A stretch of 64,000 nucleotides of DNA from Verrucomicrobium sp. BvORR034 (GTDB taxonomy: Bacteria > Verrucomicrobiota > Verrucomicrobiia > Verrucomicrobiales > Verrucomicrobiaceae), in NCBI RefSeq assembly GCF_000739635.1, contig NZ_BATQ01000184.1, forward strand, positions 28,362 through 92,361. Reading direction: 5' to 3'. Of the stretch, positions 34,755 to 43,454 are shown in pieces. Position numbers and translations under genes: made by a program. Each line of letters opens with the position of its first letter. The first letter of the stretch is position 1. Below the pieces are notes generated by a model. It searched no databases and was not told the origin of the DNA. It saw nothing but the letters and a program-made list of their open reading frames with translations.

Positions 34755-37630
34755 CAAAGCGAGTTAATGACCCGCGCCGCGCCCGAGAGCACCTCAACAC
34801 CGGCACCAACCACGCCCAAAGCTCCGACACCTTCAGGAGGAGCCCCAAGGCCCCCCGGAACTCCAACTCCCGGTCCCCCTGCGACCTCCGCACGGCGGGT
34901 CTGGATGAAATCGGTGAGGTTGCCCTTGAAAGCCGGGGTGCCGTCGGTGTGCTTCATCCAGTTCAGCCCCGTTCCGCCTTCCAGCTTCACGGAACTGTCG
35001 AGCAGCTGGGTATAGGCCTGCTGGATGTCGTCCGGGATCGGAGCGTCCGGGTTGTCCCGGGTGCTGGCGATGAACGTATCGATCTTGGTTTGCAGTTCGG
35101 AGAGGTTCGCCACCTCACGCATCTGGGCCTGGCCTTCCACCACGAACGCCTCGATGTTGTTGAAGACCTCCTTCACGATCTCACCGGGTTCGGTGGCGGT
35201 GATGGGCTTCTCGATGTTCCTGGCGATGCGAGCAAGAGACTTGGTCAGATCCTTGATTTGTGCCTGGGCCTCAGGAGTGCCCTCTGCTTCCAGCTGCGCG
35301 ATCAGGTCCGTGAACTGCGACTTGGCCTGCATGATGCCTTCCAGGGAATCCTGGCTGCCAGCGATGTCCCGGAGCGCCTGGGTCATGCCCTCGGAAGGGC
35401 CTGCCCCGGTATAGTCGCGCCAGAGTTTGGGCTTGTTCTGCCCCCGCACCAGCGGGTTGCCGCTGATCTCCTCGCGATTGAAGAAGTCCAGAACGCGGTT
35501 GCTCTTGTTGCGCACCCCGCCGCCACCGGTGGCCGTGCCGCCAATGCCGTTGATCAGCTCATTGAAGGCGTGACCAAAGTCGATGCGGCCCACGCGGCCG
35601 TCCTGCGTGGCGATCATGTTGCCCGGGTTCACGTCATGGTCACCCATGAGCGCGGAGAGGGCGATGTTCCGCTGCACATCCTGGGAGGCCTGACCGCTCA
35701 GGCGCAGCACGCCGCCGCCGCTGCGGGCACCTTCCGGCGCATCTAGCTGGATCTTCGGGTGCTTCTGCCCGCGAGGGAGTGGTCCCGCCAGCTCAATGTA
35801 GAGGCCCTTGAGATCGCCTTTGCCGCCGGAGAGATATTTGGAAGTGACCACGGCTTCGTGTTTCACGCTGTCTTGACGCAGTGCCACTTCGGGAACCAGT
35901 CGACGATCCCCCTTCGGCAGCATGGAGCGAGCAATGTTCGAAGAGATCACCTCACCGTAGTTCTCCGTGTTCAGCCCGCCCGCCTTTATGCGACGGCCCC
36001 GGCCTGCGTGGACGATGGAGTCCTTCACCTGGAAGAACTGCCCGCCCACCTTGGCGCGACCGCTGCCCGTGGCTCCGCCGGAGCCCTCCAAGTCTACTCC
36101 GCGGAAGCGCTCGAAGGAGCCCACGTGCGACTCCTTGCCAGGTGCCCAGTCCATGTCCTCGTTGAACATGCGTTGGGCGACGATCTTGCCCAGTTGACCG
36201 GTCCGTGACCCCTGGGGCGAGTCCACAAAGCTCTTCAGCCCATCACCCTTCAGGCCATTGGCCGCGTCGGCCTGCATGTCCTTGAGGAAGTCCGTGAGCT
36301 TGCCTCTCACAAGACTGTCCTGGCCATCTTCCTCCGGCCCAAAAAGCTGCTCTTGCCCGATACGGCTCTCCATGTCTCCGCCGAGGGTTTCGTGTTCTTC
36401 ACGAATCCCCTGCAAGCGGCTGCTGACCATCTCAAAGAAGGGATCATCGCGCTGGTCCTCAGGCACGTTGTCCACAAACATCTCCTGGCAGTGCTGGAGA
36501 AGCTCCGCATCGCTGATGTCACCGCTTTCGGCCAGTTGGGCGAGAACCTCGATCTGCTCGTAGCGGTCGAAGTTGGCCTGCTGGGGGCCTCCGCTCAGAT
36601 GCTGCTTGTAGGCGGCACGGATCTCCGGGTCACCCATGAGCTTGGGGATGCTGGTGAACGAGTCCACCTGCTTGTTGAAAGCTTCACCAGAACCCGGGGC
36701 GAGGCGGCTCGCCGGCACGGAGGAACTCTCACCGGACAACTTGGCGGAGTGCGCCCTTCCCGCCTCTGCCTTGAAGGAATGGCCAGCGATGAAGTTGTCC
36801 AAGGCCGGCTTCGACAGTTTGGTGATCTCGCCTTTAGACTCAGAGAAGAGATCGTTCAGGAGTTGCTTGTCTGCCTCGGAAGGCTCCTGGCCGGGCACGA
36901 TGGCCTGACGCAGATGCTCAATACCCTCTGTGATTCTTCCGGCCATCGCCGCACTGAGGTTGATCTGCTGCATCCCACCAGGGTCACGGGAAGGCGGGTT
37001 CTCAGGGGATTCCACCAGCTTGTAGATCTTCTCTGCCAGCGCCAGCTTCTCGTGAGGGTTGCTGGTTTTCTCGTATTGCTGCACGAGGCTCAGGAAGTCG
37101 AAGTTCTCCTTCACATACTGCTGCCCCATGCTGACCCCGAACGCCTCTTTCAGGTTCGGCGTGGTCATGATGGTCCCCAGCTGCTTGTAGTGATCCTGCA
37201 GCCCGGGTGGCATCTTGTCGTACATGGCTTGGTGAGGGACGTCACCAACGTTCCGGACCTCATCCAGCACCACACCCAACCGGGCGACACTGCTGCGCTC
37301 GTCAATGCGGGCGAGCAAGGCGGTGTTCTGCCCATCAGGGCGATCCGGCAGGCGGCGGGAGATGATCTCCTTCATGAGATCCTTGGCCAGAGCGACTTTC
37401 CCGGCGCGGGCTTCAGCACCGTAGGATTGACCGAAGATGGCACGAAGTCGCACCTTCTTGTCGGCGGCCACGTAGAGCGTGTGCGAGCCGTCGTCGTTCT
37501 TCCGGGCGCGGATCTCACCGCCGCCCTTGGCTTGAACGTCCTTCTGGAACTTCTGAAGTTCCTCGACCGTGGTTTTCCCGACTTCGACCCGAAGTTCGGC
37601 CTTGTGGGCGGCTTGCAAGCTGATGGGCAT
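34754..37630 (-). CDS. Large candidate type III secretion effector with RGS-like and kinase-like motifs
   Basis: This 958-residue protein has no signal peptide or membrane segment. Residues about 155-245 (EAFGVSMGQQYVKENFDFLS..., then a helix ending KIYKLVESP) read like a eukaryotic RGS domain. A second, weaker NFDRY-type stretch is at about 325-405. Residues about 525-690 carry a PI3/PI4-kinase-like pair: GDHDVNPGNM (D664, N668/N671) and GRIDFGHAF (D684), with a candidate nucleotide Lys at FFQVKD (K536). The end is coiled-coil-like and then Gly-rich. It lies 44 nt downstream of a CesT-like chaperone gene and is coupled to a DUF3592 gene. Secretion and host targets are inferred. Confidence 0.7.
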   Translation of the reverse strand: MPISLQAAHKAELRVEVGKTTVEELQKFQKDVQAKGGGEIRARKNDDGSHTLYVAADKKVRLRAIFGQSYGAEARAGKVALAKDLMKEIISRRLPDRPDGQNTALLARIDERSSVARLGVVLDEVRNVGDVPHQAMYDKMPPGLQDHYKQLGTIMTTPNLKEAFGVSMGQQYVKENFDFLSLVQQYEKTSNPHEKLALAEKIYKLVESPENPPSRDPGGMQQINLSAAMAGRITEGIEHLRQAIVPGQEPSEADKQLLNDLFSESKGEITKLSKPALDNFIAGHSFKAEAGRAHSAKLSGESSSVPASRLAPGSGEAFNKQVDSFTSIPKLMGDPEIRAAYKQHLSGGPQQANFDRYEQIEVLAQLAESGDISDAELLQHCQEMFVDNVPEDQRDDPFFEMVSSRLQGIREEHETLGGDMESRIGQEQLFGPEEDGQDSLVRGKLTDFLKDMQADAANGLKGDGLKSFVDSPQGSRTGQLGKIVAQRMFNEDMDWAPGKESHVGSFERFRGVDLEGSGGATGSGRAKVGGQFFQVKDSIVHAGRGRRIKAGGLNTENYGEVISSNIARSMLPKGDRRLVPEVALRQDSVKHEAVVTSKYLSGGKGDLKGLYIELAGPLPRGQKHPKIQLDAPEGARSGGGVLRLSGQASQDVQRNIALSALMGDHDVNPGNMIATQDGRVGRIDFGHAFNELINGIGGTATGGGGVRNKSNRVLDFFNREEISGNPLVRGQNKPKLWRDYTGAGPSEGMTQALRDIAGSQDSLEGIMQAKSQFTDLIAQLEAEGTPEAQAQIKDLTKSLARIARNIEKPITATEPGEIVKEVFNNIEAFVVEGQAQMREVANLSELQTKIDTFIASTRDNPDAPIPDDIQQAYTQLLDSSVKLEGGTGLNWMKHTDGTPAFKGNLTDFIQTRRAEVAGGPGVGVPGGLGAPPEGVGALGVVGAGVEVLSGAARVINSL

Positions 37631-37674
37631 GGCTGTGAACAGTTGGAATTGGTGAAAACAAATCGGGAACTAGA

Positions 37675-38172
37675 CTAGACGCGCATGAAGTGGAGACCGT
37701 CGTCGGCACCCTCGCCATCCTGAGCGGCAGTGCCGGTGCCGCCGGCAAGAATCTTCCGGGCGTGAAGGGCGGTATCGGCGAAGTTGCGAATCTGCACCTC
37801 CAGGTCTTCCAATTCCACGCCAGCGAGCGGGAAGTCATAGATCTGCACCACGGTATCATCCACCGGATCCAAACCCATCCGCAGACCACCGGTCTCCCGC
37901 CACATGGTGGCGACGTGCAGAAGGAGCTTGTAGGAAGCGGTCTCGTCTCCAGCGGGTGGGTGGCCCAGGTTCGTGTAGAGCACGAGCTTGTTCAGGTCCA
38001 CGTCATGCTCCACCTCCACGCCAAAGTCGTCGTCAAACGCGATCGCCCAGCGGGTGGGTTCATACTGGCGGACTTCGCCCGCATCAATCAGGGGACCCAC
38101 TTCGGCCATGAGCGTTTCCAGGTTCGCGGGTTCCGTGGAGAGGGTCGGAGCAGAAGTGTCGTTGTCGGCCAT
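37675..38172 (-). CDS. CesT-family type III secretion chaperone
   Basis: The 165-residue acidic protein matches the Tir-chaperone pattern. It has an N-terminal helix (LETLMAEVGPLI), paired strands (WAIAFDDDFGVEVEH, then LVLYTNLGHPP), the helix YKLLLHVATMWRETGG, strands LRMGLDPVDDTVVQIYDFPL, and the C-terminal helix LEDLEVQIRNFADTALHARK. Size, acidity and position directly before a large soluble protein are typical of class I effector chaperones. It should hold the downstream effector in a secretion-ready state. No secretion apparatus genes are visible here. Confidence 0.78.
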   Translation of the reverse strand: MADNDTSAPTLSTEPANLETLMAEVGPLIDAGEVRQYEPTRWAIAFDDDFGVEVEHDVDLNKLVLYTNLGHPPAGDETASYKLLLHVATMWRETGGLRMGLDPVDDTVVQIYDFPLAGVELEDLEVQIRNFADTALHARKILAGGTGTAAQDGEGADDGLHFMRV

Positions 38173-38328
38173 GGGAAGAAAGGGTGTGATTGGGACGGAT
38201 CAAAAGTTCGCTTGGGGAAGATCGGGCAGGGCCACGTCTTCATCATGCAAACTGTCCTCCACGAATTAGGAGTTACAGAAAATTTTCCTCCAAAGGCGCA
38301 AAGTTCACAGAAGCCGCCCGCTCTCCGC

Positions 38329-39357
38329 TCAACCGGGAGCTTGGCCGAACCTGCGCTTCATCTCCTGGATCAGCCTGCGGCCGACCTCCGGGTCAGGAGT
38401 CGGGTCTTCATCGTACGTGTAAGTTCCTCCAACCACCACGCCGTCACTCCGGGGGAAAACATAGCCCCGCTGGTCGCTGAAGAGGTAGTCCAGCCCCGGC
38501 TGGGGAGGCAGGATGGCGAGCTGCCCCTTCAGAGGATGCAGACGCTCATCCGGCCAGATCTCCCTGGATCCCAGCCCGGTGCAGTTGATGACGACTGACT
38601 CCGGAAGCGTCTCCACCTCCGCCGCGCTGCGGAAGTGACGCGACTCAAAAAGCACGCCTGCTTCACGCAGATCTTGTTCCAGCCGGGCCAGCAGGATCGG
38701 CGGCTCAATCATGAGCGTGTCGTAGCGGAAGCCCGGCCCTGGGACGGTGGGGAACGGCAATTCTTCCAGCTGCTCAGGCTCGGGAATGAGACCCGGGGGC
38801 AGCTTGGCAAGGCTCAGGGAGGGCACCGGCGTGTACAGATGCCGTCGGAAGACACCAAAGCCCTGCCCCAAACGGCGCTCGTGAGCGTGAAAGGAACGTC
38901 GCAGCAGCCTCTCAAAGGCGGCCTGCCCCGCGGGCGATGGATCGTGATCCACCAGGGAGGGAGCCCACGGGCCACCGGCGATGCTGGAGGTGGTGGCGAC
39001 CGGCAAGGCGCTGGTGTAGAGCGTGGGCAGATACCCCGCCTCCCGGAGAAAGGTGGCAGTCGTCAGCCCCATCACACCCGCGCCCAGGATGGCGATTGGC
39101 ATGGCAGGGGTACTTGAACCAGAGACTCTGAGCAAATCCAGCACCTCCTCCGCGCAGCCCCAGCACAGGGTGATGCCTGCGCCCCCATGACCGTAGTTGT
39201 GAATCACCAGCTTCTGTCCCTGACGGACGGCCTCGATACGATAGCTTCCCCGCCGCTTCGGCCTCAGACCTGCAACGAAGCGCACGGGACTGGCATCCAA
39301 ATCAGGCAAGGGAAGATTCACGCGACGATGGAGCTTGGCGGCCTGTGGAGCGGACAT
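38329..39357 (-). CDS. FAD-dependent D-amino-acid-oxidase-like protein, circularly permuted
   Basis: The 342-residue protein has DAAO motifs in swapped order. Residues 30-33 carry GLRP and 51-66 carry VIHNYGHGGAGITLCW, which normally form the C-terminal FAD/substrate part. The dinucleotide-binding loop ILGAGVMGLTTA comes at 90-101. The protein ends after GRRLIQEMKRRFGQ, about where the GLRP region usually begins. The remaining motifs keep their usual order (GQLAILPP, then YVFPRSDGVVVGG). The ATG overlaps the stop of the glycosyltransferase gene as TGATG. Expected reaction: FAD-dependent oxidation of an amine or imino acid; substrate unknown. Confidence 0.8.
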   Translation of the reverse strand: MSAPQAAKLHRRVNLPLPDLDASPVRFVAGLRPKRRGSYRIEAVRQGQKLVIHNYGHGGAGITLCWGCAEEVLDLLRVSGSSTPAMPIAILGAGVMGLTTATFLREAGYLPTLYTSALPVATTSSIAGGPWAPSLVDHDPSPAGQAAFERLLRRSFHAHERRLGQGFGVFRRHLYTPVPSLSLAKLPPGLIPEPEQLEELPFPTVPGPGFRYDTLMIEPPILLARLEQDLREAGVLFESRHFRSAAEVETLPESVVINCTGLGSREIWPDERLHPLKGQLAILPPQPGLDYLFSDQRGYVFPRSDGVVVGGTYTYDEDPTPDPEVGRRLIQEMKRRFGQAPG

Positions 39358-40652
39358 CACGAGGGCGTAGCGACAACGGGTGCCGAGGCAGGCTCCAGGC
39401 AGCGCTTCTCTTCAGCCTCGACCGGTGCGTGCCGGAGCAGGCGATGGACCCGGCCTAGCAGCCAGCGGCCCATCCAATGCTCGCGCAGCGTCTGTCCCAT
39501 GAGGTCATGCCGCAGTTTGAGCGTCTTGAATTCTGCCTCGACCTTTTCCTTGGCTTTTTCCGAGCGTTTCAGTGCCTGCTTGAGCGACCTGACTTCACGG
39601 GATTTCTCCTTCAACTGCCCCCGCATGGCCTCCAGTTCCGCCCACATGACGTCGGCCTCACGCCCCACGGTCTCCAGGTACGGCGCAAACTCAGAGCTGG
39701 GCTCTCCCTCTGCGGCGGGCACTGCGGTGGCTACGGCCTCCGAGTAAAACTGCAAAAGCCGGTCCACGGCACCTTGCAGGGAGTGGCGCTCCCGCACCAG
39801 GGAGGTGACGGCGAGCACTTCCTCCGGCTGATAGCGGGCCATCTGCTCGAGGAGCCAGTCATCACTGATCTGGTTGGCCGTGACGAAGTACCGGGGACTG
39901 AAGTTGGAAAAGGCGTACTGATCGAAAGTCGCAGAGGTGATCAGTTCGCCAGCCTGCCCCGGCATGAGGGGGATGACGGCACAGCCACAGGCCAGGGCCT
40001 CCAGCGCACAGCGGCCGATGGCAAAAACCACATCGTAGTCCTTCAGGAAGATTTCCGGGCGCTCCAACGGGTTGTCATGGTTGTACCCGATCTTGTCGAG
40101 CTTCAGCGAGGCCTTCGCACAGGCCGCCTCCAGCTTGTGTACCTCCTCCTGGTTCAACCACCCGCCAAAGAGCGCAGCCCGCCGGGGCCGCGCGGGCGGG
40201 GTGCGCACCTGGGTGAAGCGGGTGAGACTGACGAAGTTTGGCAGCACGGCCACCCTCTCAGGAGGCAGGCCATACTCGGGCGTGGTGCGGGGTGCCAGCC
40301 ACTCACACATCATGAGATAGCGGCCGATTCTTGGGTGCACCGGGGGGCGCTCCACCCAGGGAAGCACACCGTGGCAGTAGTACACGGCCGGTGTTTCCTT
40401 GAACTTGGCCAGGGCGGCCATCGTCTGCAGATGGTGCTGCCCGTGGATGATGTCCGGCACCCAGGGGATGTCCGCCAGACGGTCCCTGACCCACACACCG
40501 CTTGAGATCATGATGTTGGCGATCCGCCCGGTTCGTGGTGTGTACACCGCGACCTCATGACCGCGCTCCGCCAGCTCCTTGGCCAGCTCCACGGTCACCA
40601 TCTCCGTTCCCCCGACATACGTCAGGTCCCGCTGGGTCATCAAAATTCGCAT
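39357..40652 (-). CDS. Glycosyltransferase family 4-type protein with C-terminal coiled coil
   Basis: The 431-residue protein begins MRILMTQRDLTYVGGTEMVT, the opening strand and Gly-rich acceptor loop of GT-B enzymes. It has IHGQHHLQT, then VAVLPNFVS and the donor-site region CALEALACGCAVIPLM with an upstream PEIFLKDYDVVFAIG. After about residue 300 a Lys/Glu-rich coiled coil (about 320-400) is added. ATG 40652 is chosen over the earlier TTG. Predicted role: sugar transfer to an envelope glycan. Confidence 0.82.
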   Translation of the reverse strand: MRILMTQRDLTYVGGTEMVTVELAKELAERGHEVAVYTPRTGRIANIMISSGVWVRDRLADIPWVPDIIHGQHHLQTMAALAKFKETPAVYYCHGVLPWVERPPVHPRIGRYLMMCEWLAPRTTPEYGLPPERVAVLPNFVSLTRFTQVRTPPARPRRAALFGGWLNQEEVHKLEAACAKASLKLDKIGYNHDNPLERPEIFLKDYDVVFAIGRCALEALACGCAVIPLMPGQAGELITSATFDQYAFSNFSPRYFVTANQISDDWLLEQMARYQPEEVLAVTSLVRERHSLQGAVDRLLQFYSEAVATAVPAAEGEPSSEFAPYLETVGREADVMWAELEAMRGQLKEKSREVRSLKQALKRSEKAKEKVEAEFKTLKLRHDLMGQTLREHWMGRWLLGRVHRLLRHAPVEAEEKRCLEPASAPVVATPS

Positions 40653-40711
40653 CGTCTTAGTCAATCAGTGTCGGGCCGCTATCCGACCACGCCCGGTGGG
40701 GTTGTTTTGGA

Positions 40712-41827
40712 TCAGGCACGTTCTACCCCCTCCCAGCAAGGGGAGAGCACCGAGGAAAGCACGGAGACCAGGGAACGGGAAGGGATCGAGGTGACAACCG
40801 CCGGAACGGGTGGTGCCGCAATCATGAGGCTGGCCTGCCCGGGGTGGCAGTGGTAGCCAAACCCGAAGGGAAGCTCTGGCCCCACGGCCCCCGGTGTCTG
40901 GCAGAGCTTGATCAAATCGCGCTGCTCATACTGCGGAAAGGCCCGCGGCGTGCGCTGATATCGCCCATGCACCCGCACTCTCCAGCCGCGCTCGACGAGG
41001 GCCGCATAGGGCATGCTGCTAGGGTCCTGCACTAGGCAGGAGGCACGCTCGAAAATGAAATCCCGCAGGTGCATGAAGTCCGGCTCATGCAGCAGATAGC
41101 TGGCGCTCTTCAGAAACACGCCCAGCGGGCCGAAGCTGCCCACGAAACGATAAAAGGCATCCGACGCCGGGCAGTGGTCATCCCGCAGGTGTTTCTGCAG
41201 ATAGATGATTTGCTTGGGTCTCCCTTCGATGGTGGCACAAATGCGCACAGCCCCCGTGGCCGTGCCGCCGGGACGCCGCGGATCCTGCTGCAGAGGCAAT
41301 CGCTCCACTCCCGTGATCACATGTCCCGTGCGGGCCAGGAAGACCAGCAGAGGGGCCAGGATGCCGTTCCAACGCTTCGTGACAAAGGCATGCCGCATCT
41401 CTGCGGTGACAAAGAAGGAATGCTCAAGGAAGTGATGGATGCCTGCCTCCAGCTCCGCCAGCAACTCCAGGCGGGATCCCCAGAAGGTGGCGGCACAGGC
41501 ATCGCCGGGAGCCTCGCACGTCTCCAACCCGCCCAGCAGATAGGTGCCCGCACTGGGGTGGAGCAGGTGGGCAAACATGAAGTCTGGACCGCTGAACGGG
41601 TAGAACACGGTCGATAGTTTCCTGAATTCCCGAAGATGAATGCGGGCCCACTTTGAGAAGGGGCTGGCGTATTCGCGCTCGAACTTGGAGAAGAGGTCCT
41701 CCAGCACGCGGGCATGCTGCTGCCACAAGGCGGAGGCACGCCCGTCCGCAAAGGGGTCCACGGCGCTCGCGGAGCCCAGTCCGGCAAGGAGCCTCGCTAA
41801 TTCATTGAAATCGGTTCGGGTATCCAT
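40712..41827 (-). CDS. Conserved protein of unknown function (371 aa)
   Basis: This is a soluble 371-residue protein. A distinctive block STVFYPFSGPDFMFAHLLHP is followed by TYLLGGLE (residues about 72-100), then by a long helical region and RDDHCPASDAFYRF. No catalytic motif is recognised and no signal peptide is present. It is on the same strand as the glycosyltransferase but separated by 59 nt. The start fits a clean N-terminus at 41827. Confidence 0.6.
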   Translation of the reverse strand: MDTRTDFNELARLLAGLGSASAVDPFADGRASALWQQHARVLEDLFSKFEREYASPFSKWARIHLREFRKLSTVFYPFSGPDFMFAHLLHPSAGTYLLGGLETCEAPGDACAATFWGSRLELLAELEAGIHHFLEHSFFVTAEMRHAFVTKRWNGILAPLLVFLARTGHVITGVERLPLQQDPRRPGGTATGAVRICATIEGRPKQIIYLQKHLRDDHCPASDAFYRFVGSFGPLGVFLKSASYLLHEPDFMHLRDFIFERASCLVQDPSSMPYAALVERGWRVRVHGRYQRTPRAFPQYEQRDLIKLCQTPGAVGPELPFGFGYHCHPGQASLMIAAPPVPAVVTSIPSRSLVSVLSSVLSPCWEGVERA

Positions 41828-41933
41828 AGGGGGGGAATTGCCCCTCTGAATGTGAGAGCCCGTGACATTGTGACGGCACGGAAGTTAAAAAATTGCCTCT
41901 GGAAAGCACTGCCCGGAAACGGTGACGCGCTGG

Positions 41934-42713
41934 CTACGGGACCAGGCTGGCCCCGAAAAGGAGCATCCTGGCATCTGCCCAGACGGCGTCCTCCGTGCTG
42001 TTAAGCACGACGGCGATGCGACGCTCTGGGCCGGAGCCCCCGCTGGCGACCAGACAAAAACCCGCCGCCCGGGTGTAGCCCGTTTTCATCCCGTCGCAAC
42101 CGGGTGCCTCGAGGAGGAGTCGATTACGGTTCCGGAGCTGGATGAGACTGCCATCTGCCCGGGGCACAGCATGCTCCCGGCAGTTCACCATGGCGCGCAG
42201 GCCGGGGATGCTGTCGATGCGGCAAGCGAGGCGTCCCACATCACGTGCGGTGGAGTATTGCCGGTCATCCGGCAGGCCGTGCGGATTAATGAAACAACTG
42301 TGCGTCATGCCGCACTGGACAGCCGTCTCGTTCATTTTCACGGCAAAGGCCTCGATGCTGCCGGCATTGTCCCGCGCCAGGGCCATGGCGGCATCATTGG
42401 AGCTGCCGAGCAGAATGGCATGCAGCAGATCCAGCCGTGTGGCCCGCTCGCCGGGCTGCAGGCCAAGGTGATAGGGCATGCAGGCCAAGTCCTCCTCCTG
42501 AATGATGATGTGACGGTCTAGCTCTCCCGCGCTCCAGACCACCAGCGCCGTGAGCAGCTTCTGCGTGCTGGCCACCGCGCCCTGGAGATCGGGGGCTCTT
42601 TCAAATATCACCTCCTGGGTGGCTGGGCGCAGGACCATGGCCCGCTGAGCCACAATGGAGTCAGGGCCTGCCAACGCAGGCACGGAGGTGCCGGGATCTT
42701 CAGAAGTGAGCAT
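41934..42713 (-). CDS. D-alanyl-D-alanine carboxypeptidase, S11 family
   Basis: The 259-residue penicillin-binding-protein-type peptidase has S49-T-Q-K52 (SxxK), a later GSSNDAA (SxN) and GMKTGYT (KTG). It trims pentapeptide in cell-wall peptidoglycan. No signal peptide is visible in the frame, which is unusual for S11 enzymes that work in the periplasm, and no longer in-frame start exists. Either export is by another route or the true start is not classical. Confidence 0.85.
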   Translation of the reverse strand: MLTSEDPGTSVPALAGPDSIVAQRAMVLRPATQEVIFERAPDLQGAVASTQKLLTALVVWSAGELDRHIIIQEEDLACMPYHLGLQPGERATRLDLLHAILLGSSNDAAMALARDNAGSIEAFAVKMNETAVQCGMTHSCFINPHGLPDDRQYSTARDVGRLACRIDSIPGLRAMVNCREHAVPRADGSLIQLRNRNRLLLEAPGCDGMKTGYTRAAGFCLVASGGSGPERRIAVVLNSTEDAVWADARMLLFGASLVP

Positions 42714-42761
42714 GGATCGAACTCTCGCGAGGGGGTGCGCGGTCGTTTCGTGGACGTCAGA

Positions 42762-43394
42762 CTAGGGTTTGCCAGTCTGCATAAGCGTCTCCGTGAGGAG
42801 CTTGGGATCGTAGGTGGAGCCAGCAGACACCTGCACCACGGTCATGCGCACCTTGGTGGGAAAGAACTTCTCGTGATCGGCACGCTTGTGGGCATGGCCG
42901 CTGCCGCCGCTGTTGTCCTTGATGACCAGGTGCATTTCCTTGATCCCCTCATTCCAGAGGATGTCGTTGTTCTGCCAGAACTTGGTCATGGCGATGTCCC
43001 GCTCGTACACGCCCTTCTCCTTATACACATCCGTGTTGAAGGCACCGTAACCGTGGTTTTGTCCTTTGTAGGGGATGTAGCAGACACTCCACGTGGTGGC
43101 CTCTCCGCCTGCCGGTTTATCCAGCACTTCCAGCCGCACATGGGCGGTGCCGTTGCGATAGTCCACCGGGGCGGTCCAGTCCTTGGGCCGTACGGGATTG
43201 AGCTTGTCGCTCTTCACGTAGTAGTGCGACTTGCTGGGCTTGGCATTGTCTGCGTCCTCTTTTGTGAACGTGAAGGTCGTATCGAAGAGCACGAACTGAT
43301 CAGCGAGGCTCGTGACCGTGCCGGTCGCGAGAGTGCAAAGCACCAGAGGCAGGGAAAGGAAGCACGGAAGACGGGCGAACATGGCGGGAAGCAT
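42762..43394 (-). CDS. Secreted protein of unknown function
   Basis: The 210-residue protein has a signal peptide (about 1-31; an internal ATG at 43382 is possible). The mature part is beta-rich with ATTWSVCYIPYKG and HEKFFPTKVRMTVVQVS. The family is not recognised. It follows the larger secreted PA14-like gene on the same strand with a 60-nt gap, so joint expression is likely. Confidence 0.7.
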   Translation of the reverse strand: MLPAMFARLPCFLSLPLVLCTLATGTVTSLADQFVLFDTTFTFTKEDADNAKPSKSHYYVKSDKLNPVRPKDWTAPVDYRNGTAHVRLEVLDKPAGGEATTWSVCYIPYKGQNHGYGAFNTDVYKEKGVYERDIAMTKFWQNNDILWNEGIKEMHLVIKDNSGGSGHAHKRADHEKFFPTKVRMTVVQVSAGSTYDPKLLTETLMQTGKP

Positions 43395-43454
43395 CCTCAG
43401 AAATGCGCCGCCCGCAATGGCAATTGCAATCGCGCGTCTCGTCCCAATGCGGTC

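Noticed and set aside
36353..37678. 441-codon plus-strand frame antisense to the effector candidate
   Set aside because: The minus-strand product has structured helices, kinase-like motifs and an operon context; the plus frame has none.
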